From Streptomyces rubiginosohelvolus (lineage in GTDB: Bacteria > Actinomycetota > Actinomycetes > Streptomycetales > Streptomycetaceae), in the NCBI RefSeq assembly GCF_014649875.1, contig NZ_BMTW01000024.1, forward strand, positions 1 to 39,006: a stretch of DNA of 39,006 nt, written 5' to 3'. Position 1 is the first letter of the stretch. Each line of letters opens with the position of its first letter. Shown piece after piece: positions 1 to 7,550 of this stretch. The notes beneath the pieces are model-generated. The model searched no databases. It worked only from the letters and a program-made list of their open reading frames with translations, and was not told the DNA's origin. A program made the translations under genes and the position numbers.

Positions 1-104
1 CCATCTACCTGTACAAGCCCTCCGGCGCCCGCGCGGACGTCCACTCGTACACCAAGAAGGCCAACGACCGCGACGGCAACGGCTACATCACCTACCACGG
101 CTGA
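1..104 (+). CDS. C-terminal end of a small secreted-type protein (partial)
   Basis: The reading frame is open from the window edge and ends at TGA 102-104. The 33 visible residues are rich in Tyr, Lys, Asp and Gly, with motifs YLYKPSGARAD and NDRDGNGYITYHG. I do not recognise a named family. The Asp/Gly-rich tail resembles the ends of small extracellular actinomycete proteins. A related start-side sequence (NACAGEGSGC followed by AYYWYKRGSSAR) lies at the far right end of the window, 38876-38972, so two pieces of one small-protein family bracket the region. The start is outside the window and the function is unknown. Confidence 0.5.
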   Translation, partial: IYLYKPSGARADVHSYTKKANDRDGNGYITYHG

Positions 105-128
105 CCCACAATTCGCAGGCAGCGCCCT

Positions 129-311
129 CTATTTCGCGCCGTTGTCGACGATGTAGCGGATGCCGTCGACGATCTCCCGCCGTGGCCACTTCTCCGGATG
201 CCCGCCGGTCTTGGTCTGGCAGGCCGGGACCGGCAGGAGAGGTTCCAGGAGTGCCCACTCGGCAACGGTTGTGGCGGACGGGTAGCGGCGGCGACGGGAG
301 GCAGCGGGCAT
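129..311 (-). pseudogene. IS5-family transposase, N-terminal fragment
   Basis: The 60 residues from ATG 311 carry the N-terminal signature of IS5-like transposases (DUF4096-type): a YPS...AEWALLEPLLP segment, then a GGHPEKWPRREIVDGIRY stretch. Intact homologues continue with the insertion and catalytic domain and are several times longer. Here the frame stops just after VDNGAK, before any DDE residue, so the product cannot transpose. It lies immediately downstream of the RacP-like gene on the same strand. No terminal inverted repeats could be identified. It is a remnant of an insertion, and its family is fairly certain. Confidence 0.7.
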
Positions 312-351
312 GGCGGGCTCGGCAGACGCGGTGACCGGCGGTGGACGGGGG

Positions 352-765
352 CTATATGGCGAGCTGGGCGAGGGCGGCGCGGACTCCGGTGAGCTGGGCG
401 GTGGCGAGCTGGGCCCATTCATTGTCGGGGTAGCGGGCCAGGTGCGGGTCGAGCGTGCCCGTGATCACCCGGGTCAGCCGTCCGAGTATCTGCCGGAACT
501 GCCGCTTGTCGTACTCGATCCAGTCGGCAGGGTCGTCGGAGAACATGTAGCCGTCCCGACGCGTCCAGGTGATCGGGGTCAGGTTCTCCGCGGCCACGAG
601 GTCCCGGACGTGCCGGAGCCCACGGCCGACCTGCGAACGGGTGAGGCGGGTTGCGGCGATGAGCTGGTAGGTGTGCAGGCCGGCGGGCCTGGCTTCCATC
701 AGGGCGACGCGAACCAGGTCGCCGTAGTGCTCGGCCAGCGGCCGTGCCTCCCGGCACCGCGGCAC
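352..765 (-). CDS. RacP-like winged-helix protein
   Basis: A 137-residue protein beginning at GTG 765, chosen because GAGGAG lies five bases upstream; an in-frame ATG at 804 has no such site. The first 70 residues look like a winged helix: ARPAGLHTYQLIAATRLTRSQV reads as a helix-turn-helix, followed by VGRGLRHVRDL and the wing-like LTPITWTRRDGYMFSDDPADW. The C-terminal half is helical (YDKRQFRQILGRLTRVITGTL). This layout matches the RacP-type proteins I recall from Streptomyces plasmids and mobile regions. Their exact role is poorly defined; DNA binding is the inference. It agrees with the mobile-element setting at this edge. The family name is from memory and could be wrong. Confidence 0.6.
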   Translation of the reverse strand: MPRCREARPLAEHYGDLVRVALMEARPAGLHTYQLIAATRLTRSQVGRGLRHVRDLVAAENLTPITWTRRDGYMFSDDPADWIEYDKRQFRQILGRLTRVITGTLDPHLARYPDNEWAQLATAQLTGVRAALAQLAI

Positions 766-921
766 GGCTACTCCTCGCCCTTGAGTAGCTGACCAGCTGA
801 TCATGCGGAATATCGGGCGAGGTGCTGGACGGCCGCCTGGCAGATCAGCGGGGCGCAGGGCGTCCGGCCCGTCCGGAGCCTCAGTCGGTGCGGACGCTTT
901 TCTCGCAGCCGGTCCGCGGGT

Positions 922-2766
922 TCACCTGGAGGGCGAAGCAAAGGCATCGTCCCCGGCAGGGGGGAGGGGGGCGGCGCCGTGGCGGCGTTGGCGTCTGCTG
1001 TACTCGGTGATGGCCTGCCACAGGTCACGCCGGTCGACGTCGGGCCAGTAGCCGGGGGTGAAGTGCAGTTCCGCGTAGGTGGCGTGCCAGGGCAGGAAGT
1101 TGGAGGTGCGCTGTTCCTTGCCGGTGCGCCACAGCAGGTCGACGTCGGGCATGTCGGGGTGGGGCAGGTGGCGGGCGAAGTCGTCCTCGCCGATGAGACG
1201 GGGGTCGATCTCGCCTGCTCGGGCTGCTTGGGCGAGGGCTGCGGCGGTGCGGGTGATCTCGTCGCGGCCGCCGTAGTTGATGCACATGGTCAGGGTCAGG
1301 CCGGTGCGGTTGCGGGTGCGGCGCTCCGCGCGCTGGAGTGCTTGGACGAGTTCCGCGGGGAGTTTGTCGGGGTGTCCCAGCCAGCGCTGGCGTACGTCGA
1401 GGTCACGTAGGGGGCCTTCGTCGAGGTCGCGCCGGATAGCTTCCAGGATGGTGGTGATCTCATCGGTGTCGCGTTTCCAGTTCTCTGTGGAGAACGCGTA
1501 GACGGTCAGGTGGCGCAGGCCGATGTCGAGTGCGCCGCAGACGATCTCGTGGACGGCGGCGGTGCCGGCGTGATGGCCTTCGGGGCGGGGCAGGCCGCGC
1601 TGCTGGGCCCAGCGGCCGTTGCCGTCCATGATGACCGCCACATGGGCGGGCATCTGGTCGGCGGGGATCTGCGGGGGCCGGGCGCCGCCTGGGTACGGTG
1701 GCGGGGGCCGAAGGGCTGCCATGTCGGTTGCCGGGCGCGGAACGTGCGCGGCCGCTGCGGGGCGCCGGGGCCCCGGCACGGTGAGGGGAGTCAGGCTCCA
1801 GGCCATGGCCGCGCGGAGGCGGGCGGGGGCGAAGATGCGGGTGCGGGTCACGACGGACACGCGCGGGGTTCGTCTCAGCAGGGTAGAGCCGGCCGCGTTG
1901 ACGGCGTCGAGCTGGGCGCGCAGCAGGCAGGCGGCCGTGTCGAGCACGTTGACAGCGCCCGGGTGCATGCCCTTCGTCATCGCGGGCCGGGTCACCCAAT
2001 GACGGGCCAGGGCCGTCAGTTCTGCGATCAACGCCGCAGTGGCTGGGCTCCAGCGCCCCCGCCGTAGGTCTTCCTCGGCGCCGGGGAACGCGTCCAGGGC
2101 CTCCTGCGGCAGGAGCAGATCCTCCTGGAGGAGGTCCTCGCTCAGGTCGGTGAGGATGTCGGTGAGCTGGGTGCCGTCGACGAACTGCTCGTAGTCCTTC
2201 CGGCGGTCCAGCCGTAGCGTCATCGGCGCGCCGGCCTGTTCGAACAGGTGCCGTACTTGGTCGACCCAGGGCACGATTTCCTCGCTGCACCAGGCCCGCC
2301 ACTGGGTCCAGTCGGCGAAGTGCCGGCTGCCGATGTCGTCGTGTGTGGTGGTCATGGCTCCTTGTAGGCTGGAAAGGTCCAGACCCCATCGCAGGGCGGT
2401 GTCCACCAGGGCGTGCCGGACCGGGTCCGCGCTCGTGCCCATCGCCAGGTCGTGCTGCAGGGCTTGTGTCCACGCCTCGACGCGGGCCGCTCGATCGGCC
2501 GGAGCCACATCCCGCTGGTCGGCCAGGTCATCCAGGACACTCGCTGCCGCCCACAACGCCCAGCAGGCCGGCCGCAGTGCCGTTGGCATCAGCTGGATGA
2601 GGGCGTAAGCCCCCGGATCGTGCAGTTGTGTGATGCGGTGGCACTGCCGGTACGCCGCCCGCAAGCGGGGGTCTTCACCAGTGAGAGACCGGGCGGTGGT
2701 TCGCCCGCACGGCGCATGTGTAGACACGTCCAGGGCTGCAGCGGCGAGCTGCGGTTTCGCGCGCAT
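922..2766 (-). CDS. Squalene/phytoene synthase-like domain fused to cis-prenyltransferase (UppS-like)
   Basis: A 614-residue protein with two prenyl-diphosphate domains. Residues about 30-310 look like a trans-type head-to-head prenyl synthase: an Asp-rich motif DDLAD at 79-83 and a second, DILTDLSED, at 203-211. Residues about 372-595 are a cis-prenyltransferase: HVAVIMDGNGRW with catalytic Asp381, YAFSTENWKR at 423-432, CINYGGRDE at 495-503, and the diphosphate-binding RTGKEQRTSNFLPW at 547-560, where the family usually has RTSGE. A Pro/Ala-rich linker at about 326-370 separates the halves. Each domain is near its family's full length, so this is a fusion and not a readthrough artefact. It is last in an operon, 16 bases after the ABC permease. 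Start ATG 2766 has only a weak GAGG upstream. Substrate and product are unknown; making a long-chain or condensed isoprenoid that the adjacent exporter handles is inference. Confidence 0.85.
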   Translation of the reverse strand: MRAKPQLAAAALDVSTHAPCGRTTARSLTGEDPRLRAAYRQCHRITQLHDPGAYALIQLMPTALRPACWALWAAASVLDDLADQRDVAPADRAARVEAWTQALQHDLAMGTSADPVRHALVDTALRWGLDLSSLQGAMTTTHDDIGSRHFADWTQWRAWCSEEIVPWVDQVRHLFEQAGAPMTLRLDRRKDYEQFVDGTQLTDILTDLSEDLLQEDLLLPQEALDAFPGAEEDLRRGRWSPATAALIAELTALARHWVTRPAMTKGMHPGAVNVLDTAACLLRAQLDAVNAAGSTLLRRTPRVSVVTRTRIFAPARLRAAMAWSLTPLTVPGPRRPAAAAHVPRPATDMAALRPPPPYPGGARPPQIPADQMPAHVAVIMDGNGRWAQQRGLPRPEGHHAGTAAVHEIVCGALDIGLRHLTVYAFSTENWKRDTDEITTILEAIRRDLDEGPLRDLDVRQRWLGHPDKLPAELVQALQRAERRTRNRTGLTLTMCINYGGRDEITRTAAALAQAARAGEIDPRLIGEDDFARHLPHPDMPDVDLLWRTGKEQRTSNFLPWHATYAELHFTPGYWPDVDRRDLWQAITEYSRRQRRHGAAPLPPAGDDAFASPSR

Positions 2767-2782
2767 ATCGGGATCGACAACC

Positions 2783-3655
2783 TCAGTGTGCTTCCGTGTC
2801 GGATGCTGCGGCCGACGGGGCGAGAGCCCGACCCGGCGCGGGGAGGACGGCCTTGCCGCTTCCTGGCCCAGGACCGGGGAGGATCTGGGCTGTTGTGGGC
2901 AGGGCGGTGCCGGTGCCGCGGCGAAAGCCCACCAGGGCGATGAGGGCGGCCCCCGTGAACCAGGTGAGCTGGATGGCCAGACAGCCCGGTACCGGGCTGG
3001 TGGAGAATCCGGCCGCCGTGCCGGCCTGCATGGCCCCGTAGGAGGGCAGGTAGCGCAGGAGCGGGTTGTCGGCTCCGGAGCTCATGATCGGGTTCTGCAG
3101 CACGAGGTCGATGATGCTGGTCATGACGATCGCGAACATGCCCTCGACCTCGCGGCGCAGCACGGAGCCGAAGCCGACACCGAGCGCGCCGTAGGTGAGT
3201 GCGGCGCAGAACAATGCGGCGGCGAGCAGGAGAGGCTGGCGCGGTGTCCAGGTCAGGCAGGCAATAGCGGTGGCGTAGGCGGCGACCACCGCCGAGACCA
3301 GAGCCAGCGCGGTGACCTTCGCCAGGACGAGGTGAGCGCGGGGGTAACCGGCCATGGCCAGACGGCGGTCGAAGCGACTGCCGGAGTACGTGGCGGCGAA
3401 CATCATGAAACCGGTGATCAGCGTGACGGCGTTCAACGCCCCGCTGATCGCGGTCACCTCGTTGCCGGGCGGGGAGAGCGCCTCTCCGGTGGCGTCCAGA
3501 CGCATCGGGGCCGGGGTCTCGGGAAGCACCGTGAACGCCAGGAAGGTCCACAGCGGCACGAACAAGGCGACCAGGACCAGGGCGAACCGGTTGCGGCCGT
3601 GCTCGACGAGCGTGAACCGGGTGGCCACGGCGAAGCGAGTCAGGTGGAACCTCAC
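2783..3655 (-). CDS. ABC-2 type exporter permease
   Basis: A 290-residue membrane protein. It starts at GTG 3655, whose bases overlap the TGA of the upstream ATPase gene (GTGA), a sign of translational coupling. Hydrophobic segments fit about six membrane helices: FALVLVALFVPLWTFLAF near the N-terminus, VTLITGFMMFAA, ALALVSAVVAAYATAIACL, LLLAAALFCAALTYGALGVGF, MFAIVMTSIIDLVL and LTWFTGAALIALVGF near the C-terminus. The fold and size match ABC-2 permeases, which pair with a separate ATPase to export drugs, lipids or polymers. The C-terminal 40 residues are Pro/Gly-rich and soluble. The substrate is not evident; its place between the ATPase and the prenyl-synthase fusion suggests a terpenoid-linked cargo (inference). 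Confidence 0.85.
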   Translation of the reverse strand: MRFHLTRFAVATRFTLVEHGRNRFALVLVALFVPLWTFLAFTVLPETPAPMRLDATGEALSPPGNEVTAISGALNAVTLITGFMMFAATYSGSRFDRRLAMAGYPRAHLVLAKVTALALVSAVVAAYATAIACLTWTPRQPLLLAAALFCAALTYGALGVGFGSVLRREVEGMFAIVMTSIIDLVLQNPIMSSGADNPLLRYLPSYGAMQAGTAAGFSTSPVPGCLAIQLTWFTGAALIALVGFRRGTGTALPTTAQILPGPGPGSGKAVLPAPGRALAPSAAASDTEAH

Positions 3656-4257
3656 GCGGCGACCGCCGCATCCTGCCGAAGGACCCCGTTGTCCAGGCGC
3701 CACAGCTCGTCCAGACGCTCGGTGTCGTACGCCAGGTGGGAGACGACCAGGACCGAACGCCCCGCGCCCCGCAGCCGCCCGGCCAGGTCCCAGAACCGCT
3801 GGTAGGTGTCCCAGTCGAAGCCCTGATACGGCTCGTCCAGAAGAAGCACTTGGGGATCGTGCATGAGCGCCAGCGTCACGTTCAGCTTCTGCCGCGTGCC
3901 GCCGCTGAGCACCCCTACCCGCTCATCGGCGTATCCGGTGAAGCCCAGGATCTCCATGATCTCCTCGGCATACCGCGCATCGGCCAGGCGGTAGGCGGTC
4001 TGGAAGAACGTCAGGTGCTGCCGGACGGTCAGCGCGTCATTGAGCACCACATGCTGCGGGCAGTAACCGAACCGGCCACCATGCCGGACGGAACCGCGTG
4101 TGGGCCGCAACTCACCAGAAAGGATCTTCAGTAGCGTGGATTTGCCGGCACCGTTCTCCCCGACGATCCCGCACAGCGTTCCGCCCCGAAGCCGCAGATC
4201 AACACCCCGCAAGACCGGACGCCGCCGGTAGGCATGGTGCACATTCTTGACCTCCAC
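3652..4257 (-). CDS. ABC transporter ATP-binding protein
   Basis: A 201-residue nucleotide-binding subunit. All main ABC motifs are visible: Walker A GENGAGKSTLLK, Q-loop YCPQ, signature LSGGTRQKLN, Walker B VLLLDEPYQGFD and switch His in VVSH. The start is GTG 4257 with GGAGAG six bases upstream. The frame is open further upstream, but that part is unrelated to ABC proteins and begins with a toxin-like fragment. The short length, with little beyond the ATPase core, is usual for ABC-2 exporters. It is the first gene of the operon with the permease and the prenyl-synthase fusion. Substrate unknown. Confidence 0.88.
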   Translation of the reverse strand: MEVKNVHHAYRRRPVLRGVDLRLRGGTLCGIVGENGAGKSTLLKILSGELRPTRGSVRHGGRFGYCPQHVVLNDALTVRQHLTFFQTAYRLADARYAEEIMEILGFTGYADERVGVLSGGTRQKLNVTLALMHDPQVLLLDEPYQGFDWDTYQRFWDLAGRLRGAGRSVLVVSHLAYDTERLDELWRLDNGVLRQDAAVAA

Positions 4258-4352
4258 GCCCGTCTCTCCACCTGTTGACCCTGGACCGACTGTGACCGAA
4301 TGACCCAACGAGCAACGAAATGGAAAGGGCACGGCACCACTCCGGGGCATCG

Positions 4353-4369
4353 CTGTAGCGGCGCTACAG
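4353..4369. promoter_or_regulatory. Perfect 17-bp palindrome, candidate operator
   Basis: CTGTAGCG, one central G, then CGCTACAG: an eight-base perfect inverted repeat about 95 bases upstream of the ATPase start. The size and symmetry suit a homodimeric repressor such as TetR or a MerR-type activator. No such regulator gene is in the window. Assignment to the ABC/prenyl-synthase operon is by position only. Confidence 0.5.
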
Positions 4370-4545
4370 ACACAAGGACGAAGGCCACGGGTGCCGCGCG
4401 GCCGCGTGAGCCGTTGCTGTGACAGGTCCTGGATACCTCTGCGGTCGGCTATCGGACGAACCCGTCCGCCCCGCTGCCTCAAACTGGCACCGGCGTGCGG
4501 GTTCGCCACATACGCCCTCCATGATTCTGCGAACTCGCGCGCTTC

Positions 4546-4686
4546 GCGGAGGCCAGCGCGGAAGCGTCCTCCGGCGCGCAGATCCTCGACGAAGGCCGCC
4601 ACGGTCTGGCGGAACTTGCGGCGCTGTTCCGGGGTGAGGCGGTCCAGGTCGGCAGCGAAGCGCGGCAGGGTCTCGTACGTAGGCAC
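4546..4686 (-). pseudogene. Fragment of a small toxin-like protein
   Basis: From GTG 4686, with GGAGG six bases upstream, the first 47 residues (MPTYETLPRFAADLDRL, then TPEQRRKFRQTVAAFVEDL and RFRAGLR) resemble the start of a small actinomycete protein of the RelE/ParE-like toxin type. The expected second half, a beta-rich region ending near a conserved Trp-Arg, is missing. After RAGLR the frame runs on through unrelated sequence into the ABC ATPase region. It is probably a truncated gene with its ribosome site still intact. The family call rests on recollection of similar Streptomyces proteins. No antitoxin gene is seen beside it. Confidence 0.45.
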
Positions 4687-4899
4687 GGTGAACCTCCAGG
4701 ACGCACGAAGTCCCCGGCCGGTCGGCCGGGGGCGGTGGTGGCTGTTCGTGTTGAAGGGCGTCGGTGACGTGGTGTGCTCAGCGGTGGTGGACGGTCCGGG
4801 GAGTGATGCGCTGGGGCGCGTCGGATGGCGTGGGAGTCGGCTGGAGGCGGATGTCGTAGTGGGGGGTGCTGTCGGTGCGCAGCATTCGCACGGCCGCCG

Positions 4900-5100
4900 T
4901 CAGCTCCCGTCGCGGCCGTTCATCAGGTCGTTCCACTTCTGCTCGATGACCGGGTCCTTGGTGCAGCGGGTGCAGTGGGACAGGTAGTCGGTCCGTGTGG
5001 GGTACGGCACGCCAGCCGAGCGGACGACGACCCTTGGGCGGCGCGTGAGCGGGCGACGGCACAGCGGGCAGAGGTCTCCGTGGAGCAGTTCGTTGGTCAT
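4900..5100 (-). CDS. Small CxxC zinc-finger-like protein
   Basis: A 66-residue product from ATG 5100 (GTG 5118 is an alternative; neither has a clear ribosome site). It has two cysteine pairs, CPLC at residues 11-14 and CTRC near 43-46, spaced as in a small zinc-binding module, and a charged C-terminus (IEQKWNDLMNGRDGS). I do not recognise a named family. It is divergent from the relaxase remnant and the inverted repeats of a possible oriT lie between them, so a role in plasmid maintenance or transfer is possible but only inferred from position. Confidence 0.5.
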   Translation of the reverse strand: MTNELLHGDLCPLCRRPLTRRPRVVVRSAGVPYPTRTDYLSHCTRCTKDPVIEQKWNDLMNGRDGS

Positions 5101-5127
5101 GCGGCGCACTGTGTACACGTCGGCGGC

Positions 5128-5206
5128 TTACCGTCTCGGGCTGGTGTGACGGCCCGCCTGGCGGGCGCCACGGTAAAGACTTGGCGATGGCCTCCCGCCC
5201 GGCGGG
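5128..5206. other. Nested inverted repeats, candidate oriT region
   Basis: TTACCGT (5128-5134) pairs with ACGGTAA (5170-5176). Inside this pair is a GC hairpin, GCCCGC-CTG-GCGGGC (5152-5166), and just outside it a second, CCCGCC-C-GGCGGG (5194-5206). The cluster is about 50 bases before the relaxase remnant start and between divergent genes. Relaxases often nick next to such repeats beside their own gene. No nic consensus is claimed. Confidence 0.35.
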
Positions 5207-5254
5207 CCCCGGATCGCGCTTTTGTGCAGGTCGAAGCTGGTGTTCCATGGCCCG

Positions 5255-6618
5255 GTGATCAGCAAATCGGAGGTCCGCCCCGGTGACGGGTGGCGGTACT
5301 ACTTCCGTGGCGTGATGGTCGGCGATGGCCACCGCCCCGCGGGCACGTCGCTGCGTGCCGCCCAGGACCAGGCCGGTGTCCCGCCCGGGGTCTGGAGGGG
5401 CCAGGGCCTGGCCGCGGTCGGCCTCACGGCCGGGGACGTGGTGACCGAGCGGCAGGCCGAACTGCTCCTGGGGGAAGGCCGGCACCCGGACGCCGACTGG
5501 ATCGAGCGCGAGCGCCTGGAGGCGGGCGACGATCCGGCGAAGGCCCGGCGGGCGACCGTGCTGGGCAGGCCCATCGAGCACAACCGCTCCCCGAAGACCG
5601 AGAAGGCCAAGGAGCGCACCCCCTGGCTGGGCATGGACCTCACGTTCCGGCCGCCGCCGACGGCACACATCGCGTGGGCGCTGATGGATGACCAGTGGCG
5701 CCTGGTGCTGGAGTCGTGCCAGGACACCGCCGTGGACAAGACGCTGAAGTGGCTGGGGGAGTCGGTCGCGCAAATCCGCTGGGGCAGCGGCGGCAAGCAC
5801 CGCGCCCGGTGAAGGGCGGGCTGATCGTCGCGGTGTTCCGGCACTACGAGTCCCGAGCTGCCGAGTCGAAGCCGCTGCTCCACGATCACGCCGTGGTGTC
5901 GATCCGCGCCCGGCGGCCGGACGGGGCAGGGACGTGGGGCAACGTGTCGGCGGACACGCTGCTCGCCCACATCGTTGTGGCCGGCACCCTGTACCTCCTC
6001 TACTTCATGGAGGAGGTGTCCGCCCGGCTCGGGTGGGCGTGGGAGCCGCGCGAGGTGACACCCAGCCGCCGTCCCGTCATGGAGATCGCGGGCATCGACC
6101 AGCGGCTCATCGGCTGGCAGTCGACGCGCCGTCAGCAGATCGAGGAAGCGCTGTTCGTTCTCACTGCCGAGTACGTGGAGGAGCACGGGCATGAGCCGGG
6201 GGAGCGGGCCGCGTACGGGCTGGCCTGCCGGGCCGCCGACCGGACGTGCCCGCCCAAGCGCAAGGAGCCGCGGTCGCTGTCCGAGCTGCGCGAGGGGTGG
6301 CGGGAGTCGGCCATTGCCGCGTTCGGCGCCGACGTTGTCGACCGGCTCGCGGAGCGGGCGCGGGTGCGGCCGGTGGTCGACGTCGTCCTGGCGGCCGTCG
6401 ACACCCTGGCCGTGGTGTAGGTGATGCATGGTGCGTTCAAGCGCCACCACCTGCTCGCCGAAGCACGCCGCTACCTCTCCTACGTCCTGCGCGGTCGCCC
6501 GCACCAGCCCGGCCTGGACGAACGGATCGTGCAGGCGGTCGTCGACGACTACACCCGCCCGGTCGGCCGGGGCTTCAAGATGACCGCCGACCTGCACGCC
6601 CTGTACCCGCGCGATTTT
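5255..6618 (+). pseudogene. MobF (TraA/TrwC-type) relaxase, frameshifted and truncated
   Basis: Conjugative relaxases nick oriT and pilot the DNA strand. GTG 5255 begins a clear relaxase N-terminus with GDGWRYYFRGVM, which supplies the paired tyrosines, and a domain ending WGSGGKHRAR. The frame stops at 5810-5812, but relaxase homology resumes in the next frame from about 5813 (GLIVAVFRHYESR) with the metal-binding PLLHDHAVVS. That frame meets TAG at 6418-6420 and continues in phase after it (HGAFKRHHLLAEARRYLSYV) to about 6618, where similarity ends. There are thus one indel, one nonsense codon and a lost helicase half. The remnant sits directly before rsbQ. A sequencing slip could explain the indel but not all three defects. 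Confidence 0.85.
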
Positions 6619-6694
6619 CAGCCAGCGGGACGATGTGACGGAGCGCGATGGTGGGCGATCGGGCACGCCAGGTGGCGACTGAGCGCGGGAGAGG

Positions 6695-6712
6695 CCAGGG
6701 CGTCAGCCCTGG
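6695..6712 (+). other. Hairpin upstream of rsbQ
   Basis: CCAGGG, a six-base loop CGTCAG, then CCCTGG, ending 37 bases before the rsbQ start. It could terminate upstream transcription or fold in the rsbQ leader. There is no T-tract, and its role is unknown. Confidence 0.3.
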
Positions 6713-6749
6713 GGCCTTGGCGGTGTCAGGAGGTGGAAGACTGGCGGGT

Positions 6750-7550
6750 ATGGATATCCGCCGTAGGAACAACGTCACCGTGACCGGCTGTGTGGATGGG
6801 CCGGTGCTCCTGCTGGCGCACGGGTTCGGCTGTGACCAGAACATGTGGCGTCTGGTGCTACCGGCGCTGGCTGAGAGCTACCGGGTGGTGCTCTTCGACT
6901 ACGTGGGGTCGGGCAAGGCGGATCCGTCGGCTTGGGATGAGCGGCGGTACGGCTCTCTGGAGGGCTACGCACAGGACGTACTGGAGGTCTGCGAGGAGCT
7001 GGACCTGCGGGACGTGACGTTCGTGGGGCACTCGGTCAGCGCGATGGTCGGAGTGCTCGCCGCAGCGAAGACCCCGGAGCGTATTTCCCGTCTGGTGATG
7101 GTCGCTCCTTCGCCCCGCTACATCGACGACGAGGGGTACCGAGGCGGGTTCAGCGCCGAGGACATCGACGAACTGCTGGAGTCGCTGGAGTCGAACTATC
7201 TGGGCTGGTCGGCGGCGATGGCCCCGGTCATCATGGGCAACGATGACCGGCCCGAACTCGGCCAGGAACTGACCGCCGCCTTCTGCGCGACCGACCCTGA
7301 CATGGCGCGCATCTTCGCCCGCACGACGTTCCTGTCCGACAGCCGCGAGGACCTGAAGACGGTCGCCGTGCCGACGCTGATCCTGGAGTGCCGGCAGGAC
7401 GTCATTGCCCCCCGTGAAGTCGGCGCCTATATCCGCGATGCGATCCCCGCCAGCCGGCTGGTCACCCTGGAGGCGACAGGGCACTGTCCGCAGCTGAGCG
7501 CACCGCAGGCCACTGCCGCGGCGATCGTCGACTTCGTCGGAGCCGCCTGA
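6750..7550 (+). CDS. rsbQ: RsbQ-like alpha/beta hydrolase, stress-pathway regulator
   Basis: A 266-residue alpha/beta hydrolase. The triad is readable: Ser95 in GHSVSAM, Asp217 in ECRQDVIAP and His245 in TGHCPQL. Beyond the fold, the sequence follows Bacillus RsbQ closely, with GHSV, the APSPRYIDDEGYRGGF loop, NYLGWSAAMAP and ARTTFLSDSREDL. In Bacillus, RsbQ is needed for the PAS phosphatase RsbP to activate sigma B under energy stress, probably by processing or delivering a small hydrophobic ligand. The next gene, overlapping by one base, is an RsbP homologue, which supports the call. ATG 6750 is chosen because similarity begins there; AGGAGG is about 16 bases upstream, rather far, so the precise start is less sure. 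Confidence 0.92.
   Translation: MDIRRRNNVTVTGCVDGPVLLLAHGFGCDQNMWRLVLPALAESYRVVLFDYVGSGKADPSAWDERRYGSLEGYAQDVLEVCEELDLRDVTFVGHSVSAMVGVLAAAKTPERISRLVMVAPSPRYIDDEGYRGGFSAEDIDELLESLESNYLGWSAAMAPVIMGNDDRPELGQELTAAFCATDPDMARIFARTTFLSDSREDLKTVAVPTLILECRQDVIAPREVGAYIRDAIPASRLVTLEATGHCPQLSAPQATAAAIVDFVGAA

Noticed and set aside
4387..4545. Extension of the ABC ATPase upstream to GTG 4686
   Set aside because: The extra residues have no ABC similarity, while GTG 4257 has a well-placed ribosome site and begins the domain. The upstream part belongs to a toxin-like fragment.
5000..5005. GGGTAC near the CxxC mini-protein
   Set aside because: It lies within that gene and lacks a -35 element at the right distance.
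6746..6751. GGGTAT hexamer at the rsbQ start, as a SigB-type -10 element
   Set aside because: No GNNT lies 14-16 bases upstream, and the hexamer overlaps the chosen start codon, so it is probably chance.
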